From NCBI GenBank assembly GCA_016196065.1, contig JACPYL010000027.1:1-64000 (forward strand): 64,000 nucleotides of DNA. The letters are read 5' to 3'. How positions within the stretch are numbered: the stretch's first letter is position 1; each line of letters starts with the position of its first letter. Of the stretch, positions 1 to 11,354 are shown piece by piece. The translations under genes and the position numbers were made by a program. The notes below the pieces were generated by a model, which was not told where the DNA came from, did not search any database, and saw only the letters and a program-made list of their open reading frames with translations. Source of the DNA: Acidobacteriota bacterium (lineage in GTDB: Bacteria; Acidobacteriota; Terriglobia; Terriglobales; Acidobacteriaceae).

Positions 1-133
<133 letters not shown>

Positions 134-291
134 AGAGACCGTGGGTGGAGCCGCCGACAAAGTACACGGCGGCAGCCGTTCCACTCCAAATCGTCGTTCC
201 GGATTCTCTGCTCGGAGTTTCGGTTTTCAGTAGGGGAAGCGGGCTGGTCCCGCGACCCTGCGTCCAACTGGCCTCGATTAGTTTCTTACCA

Positions 292-367
292 GGGGCTGTA
301 GCTCAGCTGGGAGAGCGCCTGATTTGCATTCAGGAGGTCGCCGGTTCGATCCCGACCAGCTCCACCA
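292..367 (+). tRNA. tRNA-Ala (TGC)
   Basis: A full 76-nt cloverleaf with encoded CCA. The 7-bp acceptor stem is GGGGCTG/CAGCTCC with one G-U pair. The anticodon loop is TTTGCAT on stem CCTGA/TCAGG, giving anticodon TGC. The T-loop is the standard TTCGATC type. It lies in the 16S-23S spacer and would be co-transcribed with the rRNAs. Confidence 0.98.
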
Positions 368-383
368 GTTCTGGGAGTAGCCC

Positions 384-460
384 GGGCCTGTAGCTCAGGT
401 GGCTAGAGCGCACCCCTGATAAGGGTGAGGTCGGTAGTTCGACTCTACCCAGGCCCACCA
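384..460 (+). tRNA. tRNA-Ile (GAT)
   Basis: A 77-nt cloverleaf with encoded CCA. The acceptor stem is GGGCCTG/CAGGCCC and the anticodon loop is CTGATAA on stem CACCC/GGGTG, giving anticodon GAT. It lies 16 nt after tRNA-Ala in the same spacer. The order Ala then Ile is the reverse of the E. coli arrangement. Confidence 0.98.
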
Positions 461-593
461 CAAGTTTCCGCCCGCCCCTCCTCGGAGGGGTTCGGGCGCC
501 GATCTTTGACAATTGAATATTGACGGGCATTTACAACTACAAGTAAGTGCATAGCGCTCAAGAAGTACACTCTGTGTTCAGAGTTGATTTTAT

Positions 594-3541
<2,948 letters not shown>

Positions 3542-3548
3542 ATAAAAT

Positions 3549-3874
3549 TTACTCGGTGCAGTAAAACAGTGATCAGTTCTCAGTTGCCAGTTCTCAGTTA
3601 GAACCTGAACTGGAACCAGCAATGTTGTTAGGAAGTCGTTCGAACCTGGATGACTGAGAAGCAATACTGATGACTGTGCGCCGACGAAATTTTGCCAAAG
3701 TAATATCGAAGCGGGTTACACCGCTTCAACCCAATCTATTCAGTTGTGAGGTTTCGTCCTCAGGATCTTTGAAAGCTCGTCGCGAAAGCGACACCGAGAT
3801 GGCGTAGAGATCCCTCGCCGCAAGGCGCTCGGGATTTCGGCGCGCGGCTCAAACGCCGCGCAAGCGCCTCAAGT
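3549..3874 (+). other. 23S-5S internal spacer with heptamer repeats
   Basis: A 326-bp spacer with no gene, unusually long for a 23S-5S gap. Its first part (about 3570-3620) holds an array with period 7 built on CAGTTCT/CAGTTGC, followed by its approximate inverse (AACCTGAACTGG). Later there are GC-rich stem-loops, such as the repeated CGCGGC/GCCGCG motif near 3841-3860, that may guide 5S processing. Confidence 0.7.
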
Positions 3875-3992
<118 letters not shown>

Positions 3993-3998
3993 TAAATA

Positions 3999-4034
3999 AA
4001 GGCCGATCATGAAAATGGTCGGCCTTTTCCTTTT
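3999..4034 (+). terminator. Intrinsic terminator of the rRNA operon
   Basis: AAGGCCGATCAT and its inverse ATGGTCGGCCTT form a 12-bp stem (one G-T pair) with a short A-rich loop, followed by TTTTCCTTTT. It sits immediately after 5S rRNA. Confidence 0.93.
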
Positions 4035-4054
4035 GGGATTTGATGTGTTTGTGA

Positions 4055-4170
4055 TGTGGAGCGGGCGCCCCGCCCGCTGCTGTTGGGGTTGGTGTGGTTT
4101 TTCCAGGCACTCGACCTGACGGTGCATCTGCGCTGCTAGCCTTCTCGCCGGCGGAGGCGCCCGCGCCACA
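4055..4170 (+). repeat. GC-palindrome repeat element with inverted ends (family A, copy 1)
   Basis: A 116-bp element. The left end is TGTGGAGCGGGCGCCC and the right end is the inverse of TGTGGCGCGGGCGCC. The interior has a GTTGGGGTTGG segment near the left end and a GATGCA...GCTAGC segment near the right end. A copy in opposite orientation is at 11355-11490 and a left-end-only copy starts at 34966. It encodes no protein and looks like a MITE- or REP-type non-autonomous element. Confidence 0.75.
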
Positions 4171-4199
4171 TGTGTGTGGGAGAGTAGGTCATTGCCCAT
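4171..4199 (+). pseudogene. Remnant of a second 5S rRNA gene (3' end only)
   Basis: TGTGTGGGAGAGTAGGTC followed by ATTGCC and ATAAATAAAGG repeats the last bases of the 5S gene and the start of its downstream flank, but nothing of the 5' part of 5S is present. It abuts the right end of repeat element A copy 1, which suggests that a tandem 5S copy was lost or overwritten when the element arrived. Confidence 0.7.
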
Positions 4200-4203
4200 A
4201 AAT

Positions 4204-4242
4204 AAAGGTCACGTTTGAGAAATCAGCGTGACCTATTGCTTT
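4204..4242 (+). terminator. Second intrinsic terminator after the 5S remnant
   Basis: GGTCACG and CGTGACC form a 7-bp stem (4207-4213 with 4227-4233), followed by TATTGCTTT. It lies where the first terminator lies relative to the intact 5S gene, supporting duplication of the 5S-terminator unit. Confidence 0.7.
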
Positions 4243-4320
4243 GTGGCGGAACGTAGGCGCTTAAAATAGTCTGGATTCAGTATCCTGCTAGACTGTCCCC
4301 GGCGGAAAGGAAATCTCGGG

Positions 4321-4776
4321 ATGAAAATCGCAGAAGCGTTGGCGCTCCGCGCCGACCTCCAAAGGCGCTTGGAGCAGTTGAAGCAGCGTCTGGTCAAGAA
4401 CGCGCGCATTCAGGAAGGCGACAAGCCGGAGGAAGATCCGGCGGAACTCCAGTCTGAGCTGGAAAGGTTGGCGAAAGAATTGACGGTACTGATTCAGCGC
4501 ATTAACCGGACGAATGCAGCGTCGCGATTCGGGGACGGAACGCTGGCGGACGCGCTGGCGGAACGCGATGTCCTGAAGATCCGATACAACACATATCGAG
4601 AGCTTGCGACCGCGGCCTCAACCAGTCAAAGCCGTACTACACGTTCCGAAGTGAAGTACGTCAGCACGGTGAGCGTCGCGGCCACACAGCGGAAGGCAGA
4701 TGATCTTGCCAAGCAGTATCGTGAACTCGACACGCGCATACAAGAAGCAGATTGGTTGACCGTTTTGTTGGACTAG
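4321..4776 (+). CDS. DIP1984 family protein (septicolysin-like)
   Basis: A 151-aa, highly charged, almost entirely alpha-helical protein of the DIP1984/septicolysin-like family. N-terminal helices (residues 1-65) carry heptad leucines (LALRADLQRRLEQLKQRL). The family signature follows, INRTNAASRF at about 61-70 and then AERDVLKIRYN. No signal peptide or membrane segment, so it is cytoplasmic. The start is ATG behind a GGAAAGGAA ribosome site. The biochemical function of the family is not settled, and members are described as coiled-coil proteins. The stop codon lies inside the D-stem of the tRNA-like RNA annotated at 4762, so gene and RNA overlap by 15 nt and are probably expressed together. 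Confidence 0.85.
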   Translation: MKIAEALALRADLQRRLEQLKQRLVKNARIQEGDKPEEDPAELQSELERLAKELTVLIQRINRTNAASRFGDGTLADALAERDVLKIRYNTYRELATAASTSQSRTTRSEVKYVSTVSVAATQRKADDLAKQYRELDTRIQEADWLTVLLD

Positions 4777-4886
4777 GGCGAGAAGGTAGTCGGCGACACG
4801 AGAAGTGAGCACAACCCTCCGGCGGGGCAATGCCGACTCGGGTAGTGCGAGGGCAAGCACTAGTCGGTTCGATTCCGACCAGAACA
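4762..4886 (+). ncRNA. Candidate tRNA-like structured RNA overlapping the DIP1984 gene
   Basis: The segment can be drawn as an enlarged cloverleaf. Acceptor-like stem GTTTTG (4762-4767) pairs with CAGAAC (4880-4885). D-like arm GACTA/TAGTC (4771-4775, 4787-4791) has a G-rich 11-nt loop. A central arm CGGC/GCCG (4791-4794, 4832-4835) encloses a CCC/GGG hairpin. A long variable-type arm TAGTGC/GCACTA is at 4843-4862. A perfect T-arm GTCGG-TTCGATT-CCGAC is at 4863-4879, whose loop fits the tRNA consensus TTCRANY. No normal 7-nt anticodon loop and no encoded CCA are visible, so it is not an ordinary tRNA. The D- and central stems compete for one base, and an alternative pairing AGTCGGC/GCCGACT (4788-4794, 4832-4838) is stronger. 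The T-arm is sure, the rest is inferred. Confidence 0.6.
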
Positions 4887-5027
4887 GCGTATGCCCAGCA
4901 AGGCGCACAAATGCACGGCGTATTGTAACCGTGTACGACCATGTGCTGGTCTCGTAGCGTCGGTGAGGGTGGGGAAGGGGCACTCGTTCTAGTCGACCTA
5001 CTTCCGTTTGTGATGAGGACTGGGCAT

Positions 5028-5098
5028 GCCCTCAGCGGCTAAAGCCTTACTCCACACTCGGCAGTTACCGCAGCGGTGAACCGCTGCGCCACCCAAAA
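5028..5098 (+). repeat. Modular stem-loop repeat (family B, partial copy)
   Basis: Contains CAGCGGCTAAAGCC and the palindrome CGCAGCGGTGAACCGCTGCG followed by CCACCCAAAA, the right-hand module of full copies at 55000 and 61177. The left half is missing here. It is intergenic, between the tRNA-like RNA and the next gene. Nothing else is recognisable in 4887-5129. Confidence 0.75.
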
Positions 5099-5129
5099 TC
5101 TATTCTGTCGTGGGCGTTTCATGGGGGTT

Positions 5130-6896
5130 TTATCCCAAATACATTTGCCGCAATAGAGTTCCGAATCTTGGGTCGGTGCGGATCGAATCCCACTTGGGAT
5201 CGACTTTGAGAAATGTCAGCCGCACATCGCGTTCGGAGTGAGCCTTCGCCAGCCAATCTAATGCTCCATCCGCGTCGCCGAGGCCGCAATGGATTACCGC
5301 AACGCTTTGCGGAGGCAAGTAGCGGTCCGCGAAGCGCGTTTTCAGGTCGTCAATCACGGCTCGCGCTCGAGGCTGATCCCCGGTTCGTGCGCAGCAGTAT
5401 CCAATCAGAGAAATTGTTTCCGAGTTGCCGCCCGAAAAATCTCGCGCTTTCGTCAACACTGCGATTGCATTTTCATATTCGGCCCGCTGAATTTGCACAC
5501 GAGCTAATGCGAGGTTTGCCACCCAGAAGTTGGGATCGAGTTCGAGCGTCTTGTGGGCTTGGACTCCGGCTTCGTCGTCGCGTCTTGCCCAATGCAGGAA
5601 TTGCGCCTGGTTGGCGTTCACGATGAGGGAGAGGGGATCGGCGTCGATGGCTCGCTGGCCTTCGATGATGGCTTCGTCGTGGCGGCCTACTGCGGTGAGC
5701 ATGACGGCGTATCCCATGTGGGCTTCGCCGTTGTTCGGATTCAACTCAATGGCGTGTTGAAATTCCTGTTCGGCGCCGGACCAATCCCAATCGAACCAGA
5801 GCTTGCAAAAGCCAAGTGCCAGGTGGGCATCGGAGATGTTGGGGTCGATCTCCAGGGCCTTGATCGCGGCGGCTTTGGCTTTCGGGAAGGCGTCTTTCGG
5901 GGCGACGTCGCTGGTGATGGGGAGCCTGCGATACGAGTCGGCAATCCCGGCGTAGGCGAGCGCGTAGGTGGGATCGGCGTCGATCGCCTGCTGAAAGAAT
6001 TCAATTCCCTTTGCGATCGCGGGACGAATGACTTTGCCGATGTGGTACCGGCCCTTCAGATAGCTGTGATAGGCCTCGATGTTCTGGGTATTCCGGTGGG
6101 TAAGCTTCCTTCTTTCTTCCTGGCTCAGGCGGAGAGCGAGAGCGGCCGCAACTTTTTCGGAAATCGTATCCTGGACCGTGAAGACGTCGGTGAATTCTTC
6201 GTCGAACTTTCGCGTCCACAAGGATGTGCCGTCAGAAACCTGAAGCAGCCGGGCCGTCACTCGTATATGGCTGCCATCGCGCTGGATGCTGCCGTCCAAA
6301 ACCGACTCGACCATCAGCTCGCGACCGGCGGCCAGTGCGTCTTGCTCGAGGCTTCCATATTTGCGCACGGAACTAAGGGGACGGACGCTGGTGCTTCGAG
6401 TGCTGCTGAGGCGGGCGATCAGAGTGTCGGCCATGCCCAGTTCGAGGGCTTCGTCTCGCAGATCCGCCGTCAGAGGTTTGAAGGGCAGCACCGCAAGCGA
6501 GCGAGTGGCAGAGTGCGCGACCGACGCAGTGGGTCCGGACACAGCATGCCTGCGCACATTCGCAACAAAACGGTAGCCCTGTCCAGGGATGGTCGCGATG
6601 TAGCGGTTCTCGCCGCGCGTTTCTCCCAGCACGCGGCGGAGCGTAGAAATATTCTGGTTGAGGTTGTTCTCTTCAACGATCGTGTCGGGCCACACGGAAC
6701 GGATCAGATCATCTTTTTGGACTAAATCCCCCGGGCGCCTTACCAGGTAGAGCAGCGTCTCAAACACTTTGGGAGTGAGAGGCACAGTCTCGCTTCCCCG
6801 CAGAAGAAGGCGCTTCGCGGCATCGATGCGGAAATCTCCAAATTCGTAGATCTGCGGTGGTTCGACCATGATCAGACCTGGATTGCCCGAGCGCAC
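5130..6896 (-). CDS. Winged-helix (CadC/OmpR-type) regulator with TPR domain
   Basis: A 588-aa cytoplasmic regulator. Residues ~16-115 are a Trans_reg_C winged helix (FRIDAAKRLLLRGSETVPLT, then LLYLVRRPGDLVQKDDLI and the wing GQGYRFV). Residues ~130-265 form a TolB/adenylate-cyclase-associated-type domain (RSLAVLPFKPL, GMADTLIARLS, LWTRKFD). The C-terminal half is TPR repeats (AIDADPTYALAYAGIADSY and similar). This architecture is common in acidobacteria and predicts a DNA-binding protein sensing through its TPR half. No transmembrane segment, unlike CadC. A start at Met10 (6869) is also possible because neither start has a clear ribosome site. Confidence 0.88.
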   Translation of the reverse strand: MRSGNPGLIMVEPPQIYEFGDFRIDAAKRLLLRGSETVPLTPKVFETLLYLVRRPGDLVQKDDLIRSVWPDTIVEENNLNQNISTLRRVLGETRGENRYIATIPGQGYRFVANVRRHAVSGPTASVAHSATRSLAVLPFKPLTADLRDEALELGMADTLIARLSSTRSTSVRPLSSVRKYGSLEQDALAAGRELMVESVLDGSIQRDGSHIRVTARLLQVSDGTSLWTRKFDEEFTDVFTVQDTISEKVAAALALRLSQEERRKLTHRNTQNIEAYHSYLKGRYHIGKVIRPAIAKGIEFFQQAIDADPTYALAYAGIADSYRRLPITSDVAPKDAFPKAKAAAIKALEIDPNISDAHLALGFCKLWFDWDWSGAEQEFQHAIELNPNNGEAHMGYAVMLTAVGRHDEAIIEGQRAIDADPLSLIVNANQAQFLHWARRDDEAGVQAHKTLELDPNFWVANLALARVQIQRAEYENAIAVLTKARDFSGGNSETISLIGYCCARTGDQPRARAVIDDLKTRFADRYLPPQSVAVIHCGLGDADGALDWLAKAHSERDVRLTFLKVDPKWDSIRTDPRFGTLLRQMYLG

Positions 6897-7013
6897 TTCA
6901 GAAGCGATTTCAGAAACTTTCAGAACCGCCTAAGGACTTTCTTTCGGGACCTGAACGAGTATTGCGGAAGATCAGCCGGAGAGCAACCCGGCAACGAATT
7001 CGAGAGAGGAAAA

Positions 7014-7517
7014 ATGAATATGACTGCTAAGTTTGTGAACCGAAGCTTCGCTCTATCTGTGGCCGCGACATTGTTTCTACTGCTGGGACAAAGCTTCGCC
7101 GCCGACGTGAAGAACCGCGCACCGGAAGTGCGGCTGTTGGAGGGGACATGGACCGTCCAGGTATCAATCGTGGATTGTACGAGCGGCCAGACGCTGGGCA
7201 ATCCGTTTCCGTCACTGCTGACCTTTGCGCGCGGCGGGGCGTTGACGGAAACTACCGCAAATCCCGCCTTCTTTCCTGCGGAACGGGGCCCGGGGCACGG
7301 TGTGTGGGCGTATGACCACCACGCTTTTACAGCAGTCTCCACTGCGTTCATTACGAGTAACGGGGTCTTGGTCAAGACGCAGAAGATCGCTCAGGCGATT
7401 CAGATGGGGAACGACGGCAATCAATTCACGAGTACCGCAACAGTCAGCTTTTTCGATCCCAACGGAAACCTGCTGGCGAGCGGTTGCGCCGTGGCTACCG
7501 CTCAGCGGTTCAAGTAG
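7014..7517 (+). CDS. Secreted protein of unknown function (lipocalin-like size)
   Basis: A 167-aa exported protein. The signal peptide (residues 1-29, hydrophobic core LSVAATLFLLLGQSFA, cleavage before AD) is followed by a small all-beta domain starting LLEGTWTVQV and a later GHGVWAYDHHAFTAVSTAF segment, resembling lipocalin-like proteins that begin with a GTW motif. Two cysteines (in DCTSG and GCAVATA) could form a disulfide. ATG follows GAGAGGAAAA. It is divergent from the regulator at 5130-6896 and ends in a strong terminator, so it is monocistronic. The function is not recognised. Confidence 0.8.
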   Translation: MNMTAKFVNRSFALSVAATLFLLLGQSFAADVKNRAPEVRLLEGTWTVQVSIVDCTSGQTLGNPFPSLLTFARGGALTETTANPAFFPAERGPGHGVWAYDHHAFTAVSTAFITSNGVLVKTQKIAQAIQMGNDGNQFTSTATVSFFDPNGNLLASGCAVATAQRFK

Positions 7518-7556
7518 ATAACCAAGTCGCGCGGTCGATTGTGTCAAAGCCAGATC

Positions 7557-7586
7557 AAGGGCCACGTCCAAGAGGCGTGGCCCTTT
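7557..7586 (+). terminator. Intrinsic terminator
   Basis: GGGCCACG (7559-7566) and CGTGGCCC (7576-7583) form a perfect 8-bp stem with a 9-nt loop, followed by TTT. It follows the secreted-protein gene by about 40 bp. Confidence 0.88.
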
Positions 7587-7739
7587 GCCTTGGGCTATGC
7601 TGCTTTGCCGCGCTACGGAGAAGTCCGGTACGGAGATTTGGTACGGCAAGGTTCTGCAGGTTAGCCCGAACATGGCGGCAGACGTTTGCCCTGCATCGGC
7701 TACAATGTCCGACGCAAGCCGGACGCCAGGAGTGTATCG

Positions 7740-9209
7740 ATGAAGCTTCGCAGACTAGTGACTGTGCTGACGTTGTGTTGGATCGGAACTCTTTCTTCGG
7801 CGCAGGCGCCGGAGCTTTCCAAGACGGTAACGGAATTTGTTCGGGTACAGTCGTCGAAAGTTGTCCTGACGCACGTGCGCGTGATCGACGGCACAGGCGC
7901 CGCCGCGGTGGAAGATCAAAACGTCGTGATTGAAGCGGGTAGGATCACGGCGATTGAGAGGGGAGCAGACGTCTCGGCCACGCAGGGTACAACGGCTCTC
8001 GATCTGCGCGGATACACGGTGATGCCGGGTATTGTTGGCATGCACAATCATCTTTTCTATATTGCCCGCCCGAATCTGAACAGCCAGTGGAAATACGCGG
8101 CACCCGTGGTGGTCCCGCAGATGACGTTCTCGGCTCCGCGAATGTATCTTGCGGCTGGCGTCACGACCATGCGCACAACCGGCAGCGTGGAAACGTACGC
8201 AGACTTGAATTTGAAACACGACATCGACACTGGAAGACTTCCCGGCCCACGCATCGACGTGACGGGCCCATATCTCGAAGGAGCCCAGAGTTATTTCGTC
8301 CAGATGCCTCACTTGAACAATCCGGACGAGGCTCGCCAACTCGTCGACTACTGGGCCGACCGGGGCGTGACTTCATTCAAGGCGTACATGAATATCACGC
8401 GCGCTGAACTCAAGGCTGCGATCGATGCGGCTCACAAGCGCGGCATCAAGGTCACCGGGCATCTGTGCTCGGTCACGTACAAAGAAGCTGCGGAGTTGGG
8501 CATCGACGATCTCGAGCACGGTTTCTTCGTGAACACGCAACTTGATCCGGGGAAGAAGCCCGACGAATGCAGCCAGAGTGCTGGAGAATACACGCTCGCG
8601 CATATGGAGCCCGGTGGCGCGGATGCGCGGGATCTTATCGACACTTTGGTTAAACATCACGTCGCGATCACATCGACTTTGCCGGTATTTGAGGGTGGCG
8701 GCAAATTTGGACGCCCGCCGGTGCGCCAGCAGGCACTGGATGCGATGACTCCCGAGGCGCGGCAGGACTTCTTCTATCTGCGGCAACGACCTGCGTCGCG
8801 GCCAGCGCCCGCGATCGATAGCGACATGCTTTTCAAGCGTGACATGGATCTGGAACGTGCATTCGTTGCGGCTGGCGGGTTGCTGATCGCAGGCCCCGAT
8901 CCAACCGGCGCGGGCGACGTCCTGCCCGGCTTCGGAGACCAGCGCGAAATTGAATTGCTGGTTGAAGCCGGATTTTCGCCGGTCGATGCGATCAAGATCG
9001 CCACACTCAACGGAGCGACATACCTGGGACGACAAGATCAGATCGGATCCATCGCCGCGGGGAAGCACGCCGACCTGGTTGTGATCAAAGGAGATCCTTC
9101 GAAACAGATCTCGGATGTTGAGAATGTTGAGATCGTGTTTAAAGATGGCGTTGGATATGATTCGCAGAAGCTGCTGGATTCGGTGAAGGGACGATACGGA
9201 CAGTACTGA
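7740..9209 (+). CDS. Secreted metal-dependent amidohydrolase
   Basis: A 489-aa amidohydrolase-superfamily enzyme (imidazolonepropionase/prolidase-like group). Signal peptide MKLRRLVTVLTLCWIGTLSS at the N-terminus. Metal-binding HxH at His102/His104 (GMHNH) after the conserved lead-in LRGYTVMPGIVG. Later come TGHLCSV (His), DDLEHG (His) and GPDPTGAG (the usual catalytic Asp region). The C-terminus returns to the composite beta domain (GSIAAGKHADLVVIKGDP). A start 18 codons upstream is possible, but ATG 7740 has an AGGAG ribosome site and begins the signal peptide. Substrate unknown; periplasmic hydrolysis of a cyclic or peptide amide is likely. Confidence 0.92.
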   Translation: MKLRRLVTVLTLCWIGTLSSAQAPELSKTVTEFVRVQSSKVVLTHVRVIDGTGAAAVEDQNVVIEAGRITAIERGADVSATQGTTALDLRGYTVMPGIVGMHNHLFYIARPNLNSQWKYAAPVVVPQMTFSAPRMYLAAGVTTMRTTGSVETYADLNLKHDIDTGRLPGPRIDVTGPYLEGAQSYFVQMPHLNNPDEARQLVDYWADRGVTSFKAYMNITRAELKAAIDAAHKRGIKVTGHLCSVTYKEAAELGIDDLEHGFFVNTQLDPGKKPDECSQSAGEYTLAHMEPGGADARDLIDTLVKHHVAITSTLPVFEGGGKFGRPPVRQQALDAMTPEARQDFFYLRQRPASRPAPAIDSDMLFKRDMDLERAFVAAGGLLIAGPDPTGAGDVLPGFGDQREIELLVEAGFSPVDAIKIATLNGATYLGRQDQIGSIAAGKHADLVVIKGDPSKQISDVENVEIVFKDGVGYDSQKLLDSVKGRYGQY

Positions 9210-9267
9210 TTTCGGTTACCTTTTCGCAGGTACGCCGTCCATCACCCGTGTTCGGAGGAATCTATCT

Positions 9268-11352
9268 GTGCGCCTGCCCAAGACCCTGATTGTGGTGTTG
9301 ACCCTTTGCTGCGGACTACTTACTCAGACGCGTTCGTTAGCTGAACCGATGCCCACGCTGGAACACTTCTCGCCGGCGATGGCGGATAAAGATCTCGATC
9401 CCTGCGCGGACTTCTTCCAGTACTCGTGCGGCAAGTGGTTGAAGGCGAATCCAATTCCATCCGACCAGCCCAGTTGGGGTACTTTCAATTCGCTGGCCTT
9501 ATGGAACATCGCGGCCGTGCGAGAGACGCTTGAGCAAGCGGCCACGTCTACTGGAAATCGCACAACCGTGCAGCAGCAAGTAGGCGACTACTATGCGTCC
9601 TGCGTGGACGAAGCCGGCATCAACCGGGCCGGGTTGGCACCATTGCAGCCCATGCTGGAGCGTATTGCCAAGTTCAACGATAAAGCGGCGCTCCCGGAAC
9701 TGATTGCGTATATTCAGCAACGCATTCGTCCGGCCAATTTGAATTTCATCGAAGCGCAATATCAGGGAGTACTGTTTGGAATCTACTCGCAGCCGGGCTT
9801 TGACGATGCGAGCGTGACACTGCCGGCGCTCGATCAGGCGGGCATGAATCTCCCGGCGCGGGAGTTTTACCTCAAGGACGACGCGAAATCGACGGAGATC
9901 CGCGGCCAATACGTCCAGCACGTGACGCGCATGCTCGAGTTGAGCGGTGAGTCCCACGCGAAAGCCGCGGCGGATGCGCAATCTGTTCTGGCGATTGAAA
10001 CTGCGCTCGCGAATGCGGCCATGGATATCGTCCTGCGACGCGATCCCAAGAATCAGAACAACAAGATGACGCCTGAACAAGTACAGGCGTTGACACCGGC
10101 GTTCAACTGGAAGCGTTACTTTGCCGCCATGCGGGCCCCGTCTTCTTCTCAGTATCTGGTCATCGCTCCGGACTTCTTCCGCGGCCTGGACAAACTGATC
10201 GCCTCGGAATCACTGGATCACTGGCGCGCCTATTTACGTTATTCGGCACTGCATGACGCCGCGCCTTTTCTCAGCCGGGCGTTTGTAGAGGAAAACTTTG
10301 CCTTTTACGGGCGCACGCTGAACGGGGCGCAAACCATGCAGCCTCGGGCGCGGCGATGTTCATTCAGTGCCGACATCGATCTGGGCGACGCGGTTGGACA
10401 AGCGTACGTCGCGCGCTATTTTCCGCCGGAAAACAAAGCGCGAATGTTAGAGATGGTGAAAGCCATCAAGTCAGCTCTGCAAGCGGATATCGAAAGCTCC
10501 AACTGGATGTCGCCGAAAACCAAGAAGCTGGCGCTCGAAAAACTCGCGGCACAGGTAGACAAGATCGGATATCCCAACCGGTGGCTCGATTATTCATCGG
10601 TTGCTATCAAGCGCGACGATTATCTCGGCAACGTCCAACACGCTTCCGCTTTCGAGATCAATCGCCGCCTGTCGAAGTTCGGGCGTCCCTCGGACCGGCA
10701 GGAGTGGAATATGACTCCGCCGACGGTGAATGCGTACGAGGATCCGACGTCGAACACGATCAACTTCCCTGCCGGAATTTTGCAGCCGCCTTTCTTCGAG
10801 GTCGCGCAAATTGACGCTGTGAATTTCGGCGCGATTGGCGCGGTGATTGGTCACGAGATCATCCACGGATATGACGATCAGGGCCGAAAGTTCGATGCGC
10901 AGGGAAACCTGCGCGACTGGTGGACGCCGGAAGATGGAGCGAACTACGACAAACGCGACGAATGCATCACCGACGAATACACGCAAGACGTACCCGAGGC
11001 GGGAGTCAAGCAGAACGGCAAACTCTCCGCCGGGGAAGACACAGCCGACAATGGCGGTGTTCACATCGCGTTGAACGGACTGGAAGGAAGACTCAAAGCC
11101 GAAGGCAGGGACCTCGACAGCATGACCAAAGACGGTCTCACCGAACTGCAGACGTTCTTCTTGTCCTACGCCCACGTGTGGTGCGGACAATTACGTCCGG
11201 AGGCAGCGCGCACCGCCGTGTTGTCGCAGGGGCATTCGCTCGGGCGATACCGTGTGAACAACGTACTCGAAAACATGCCCGAGTTTGCCCACGCATTCGG
11301 CTGCAAAGCAGGGCAGTCGATGGTCCACGCGAATGCGTGCCGCGTCTGGTAA
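9268..11352 (+). CDS. M13 family (neprilysin-like) metallopeptidase
   Basis: A 694-aa exported zinc endopeptidase of the M13 (PepO/neprilysin) family. Signal peptide residues 1-25. N-terminal PF05649 domain with the family opening DPCADFFQYSCGKW. The C-terminal catalytic domain has zinc motif HEIIH at 529-533, third ligand Glu590 within GEDTADNGG and the terminal CRVW typical of the family. GTG start with a GGAGGA site 9 nt upstream. Length matches full-size M13 enzymes. It degrades peptides in the periplasm or outside the cell. A second M13 gene lies at 39528. It follows the amidohydrolase by 58 bp in the same direction, possibly one operon. Confidence 0.96.
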   Translation: MRLPKTLIVVLTLCCGLLTQTRSLAEPMPTLEHFSPAMADKDLDPCADFFQYSCGKWLKANPIPSDQPSWGTFNSLALWNIAAVRETLEQAATSTGNRTTVQQQVGDYYASCVDEAGINRAGLAPLQPMLERIAKFNDKAALPELIAYIQQRIRPANLNFIEAQYQGVLFGIYSQPGFDDASVTLPALDQAGMNLPAREFYLKDDAKSTEIRGQYVQHVTRMLELSGESHAKAAADAQSVLAIETALANAAMDIVLRRDPKNQNNKMTPEQVQALTPAFNWKRYFAAMRAPSSSQYLVIAPDFFRGLDKLIASESLDHWRAYLRYSALHDAAPFLSRAFVEENFAFYGRTLNGAQTMQPRARRCSFSADIDLGDAVGQAYVARYFPPENKARMLEMVKAIKSALQADIESSNWMSPKTKKLALEKLAAQVDKIGYPNRWLDYSSVAIKRDDYLGNVQHASAFEINRRLSKFGRPSDRQEWNMTPPTVNAYEDPTSNTINFPAGILQPPFFEVAQIDAVNFGAIGAVIGHEIIHGYDDQGRKFDAQGNLRDWWTPEDGANYDKRDECITDEYTQDVPEAGVKQNGKLSAGEDTADNGGVHIALNGLEGRLKAEGRDLDSMTKDGLTELQTFFLSYAHVWCGQLRPEAARTAVLSQGHSLGRYRVNNVLENMPEFAHAFGCKAGQSMVHANACRVW

Positions 11353-11354
11353 CG

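Noticed and set aside
330-530. Reading frames within the tRNA and rRNA genes, such as the one containing VGIEPATS.
   Set aside because: Typical false translations of tRNA T-arms and rRNA. The related VGIEPTS string at about 4870 on the minus strand was used only as a hint to look for a tRNA-like T-arm.
4762-4886. An ordinary tRNA or tmRNA at this position.
   Set aside because: No 7-nt anticodon loop, no CCA and imperfect acceptor pairing exclude a normal tRNA. tmRNA would need a separated 5' half and a tag reading frame, which are absent.
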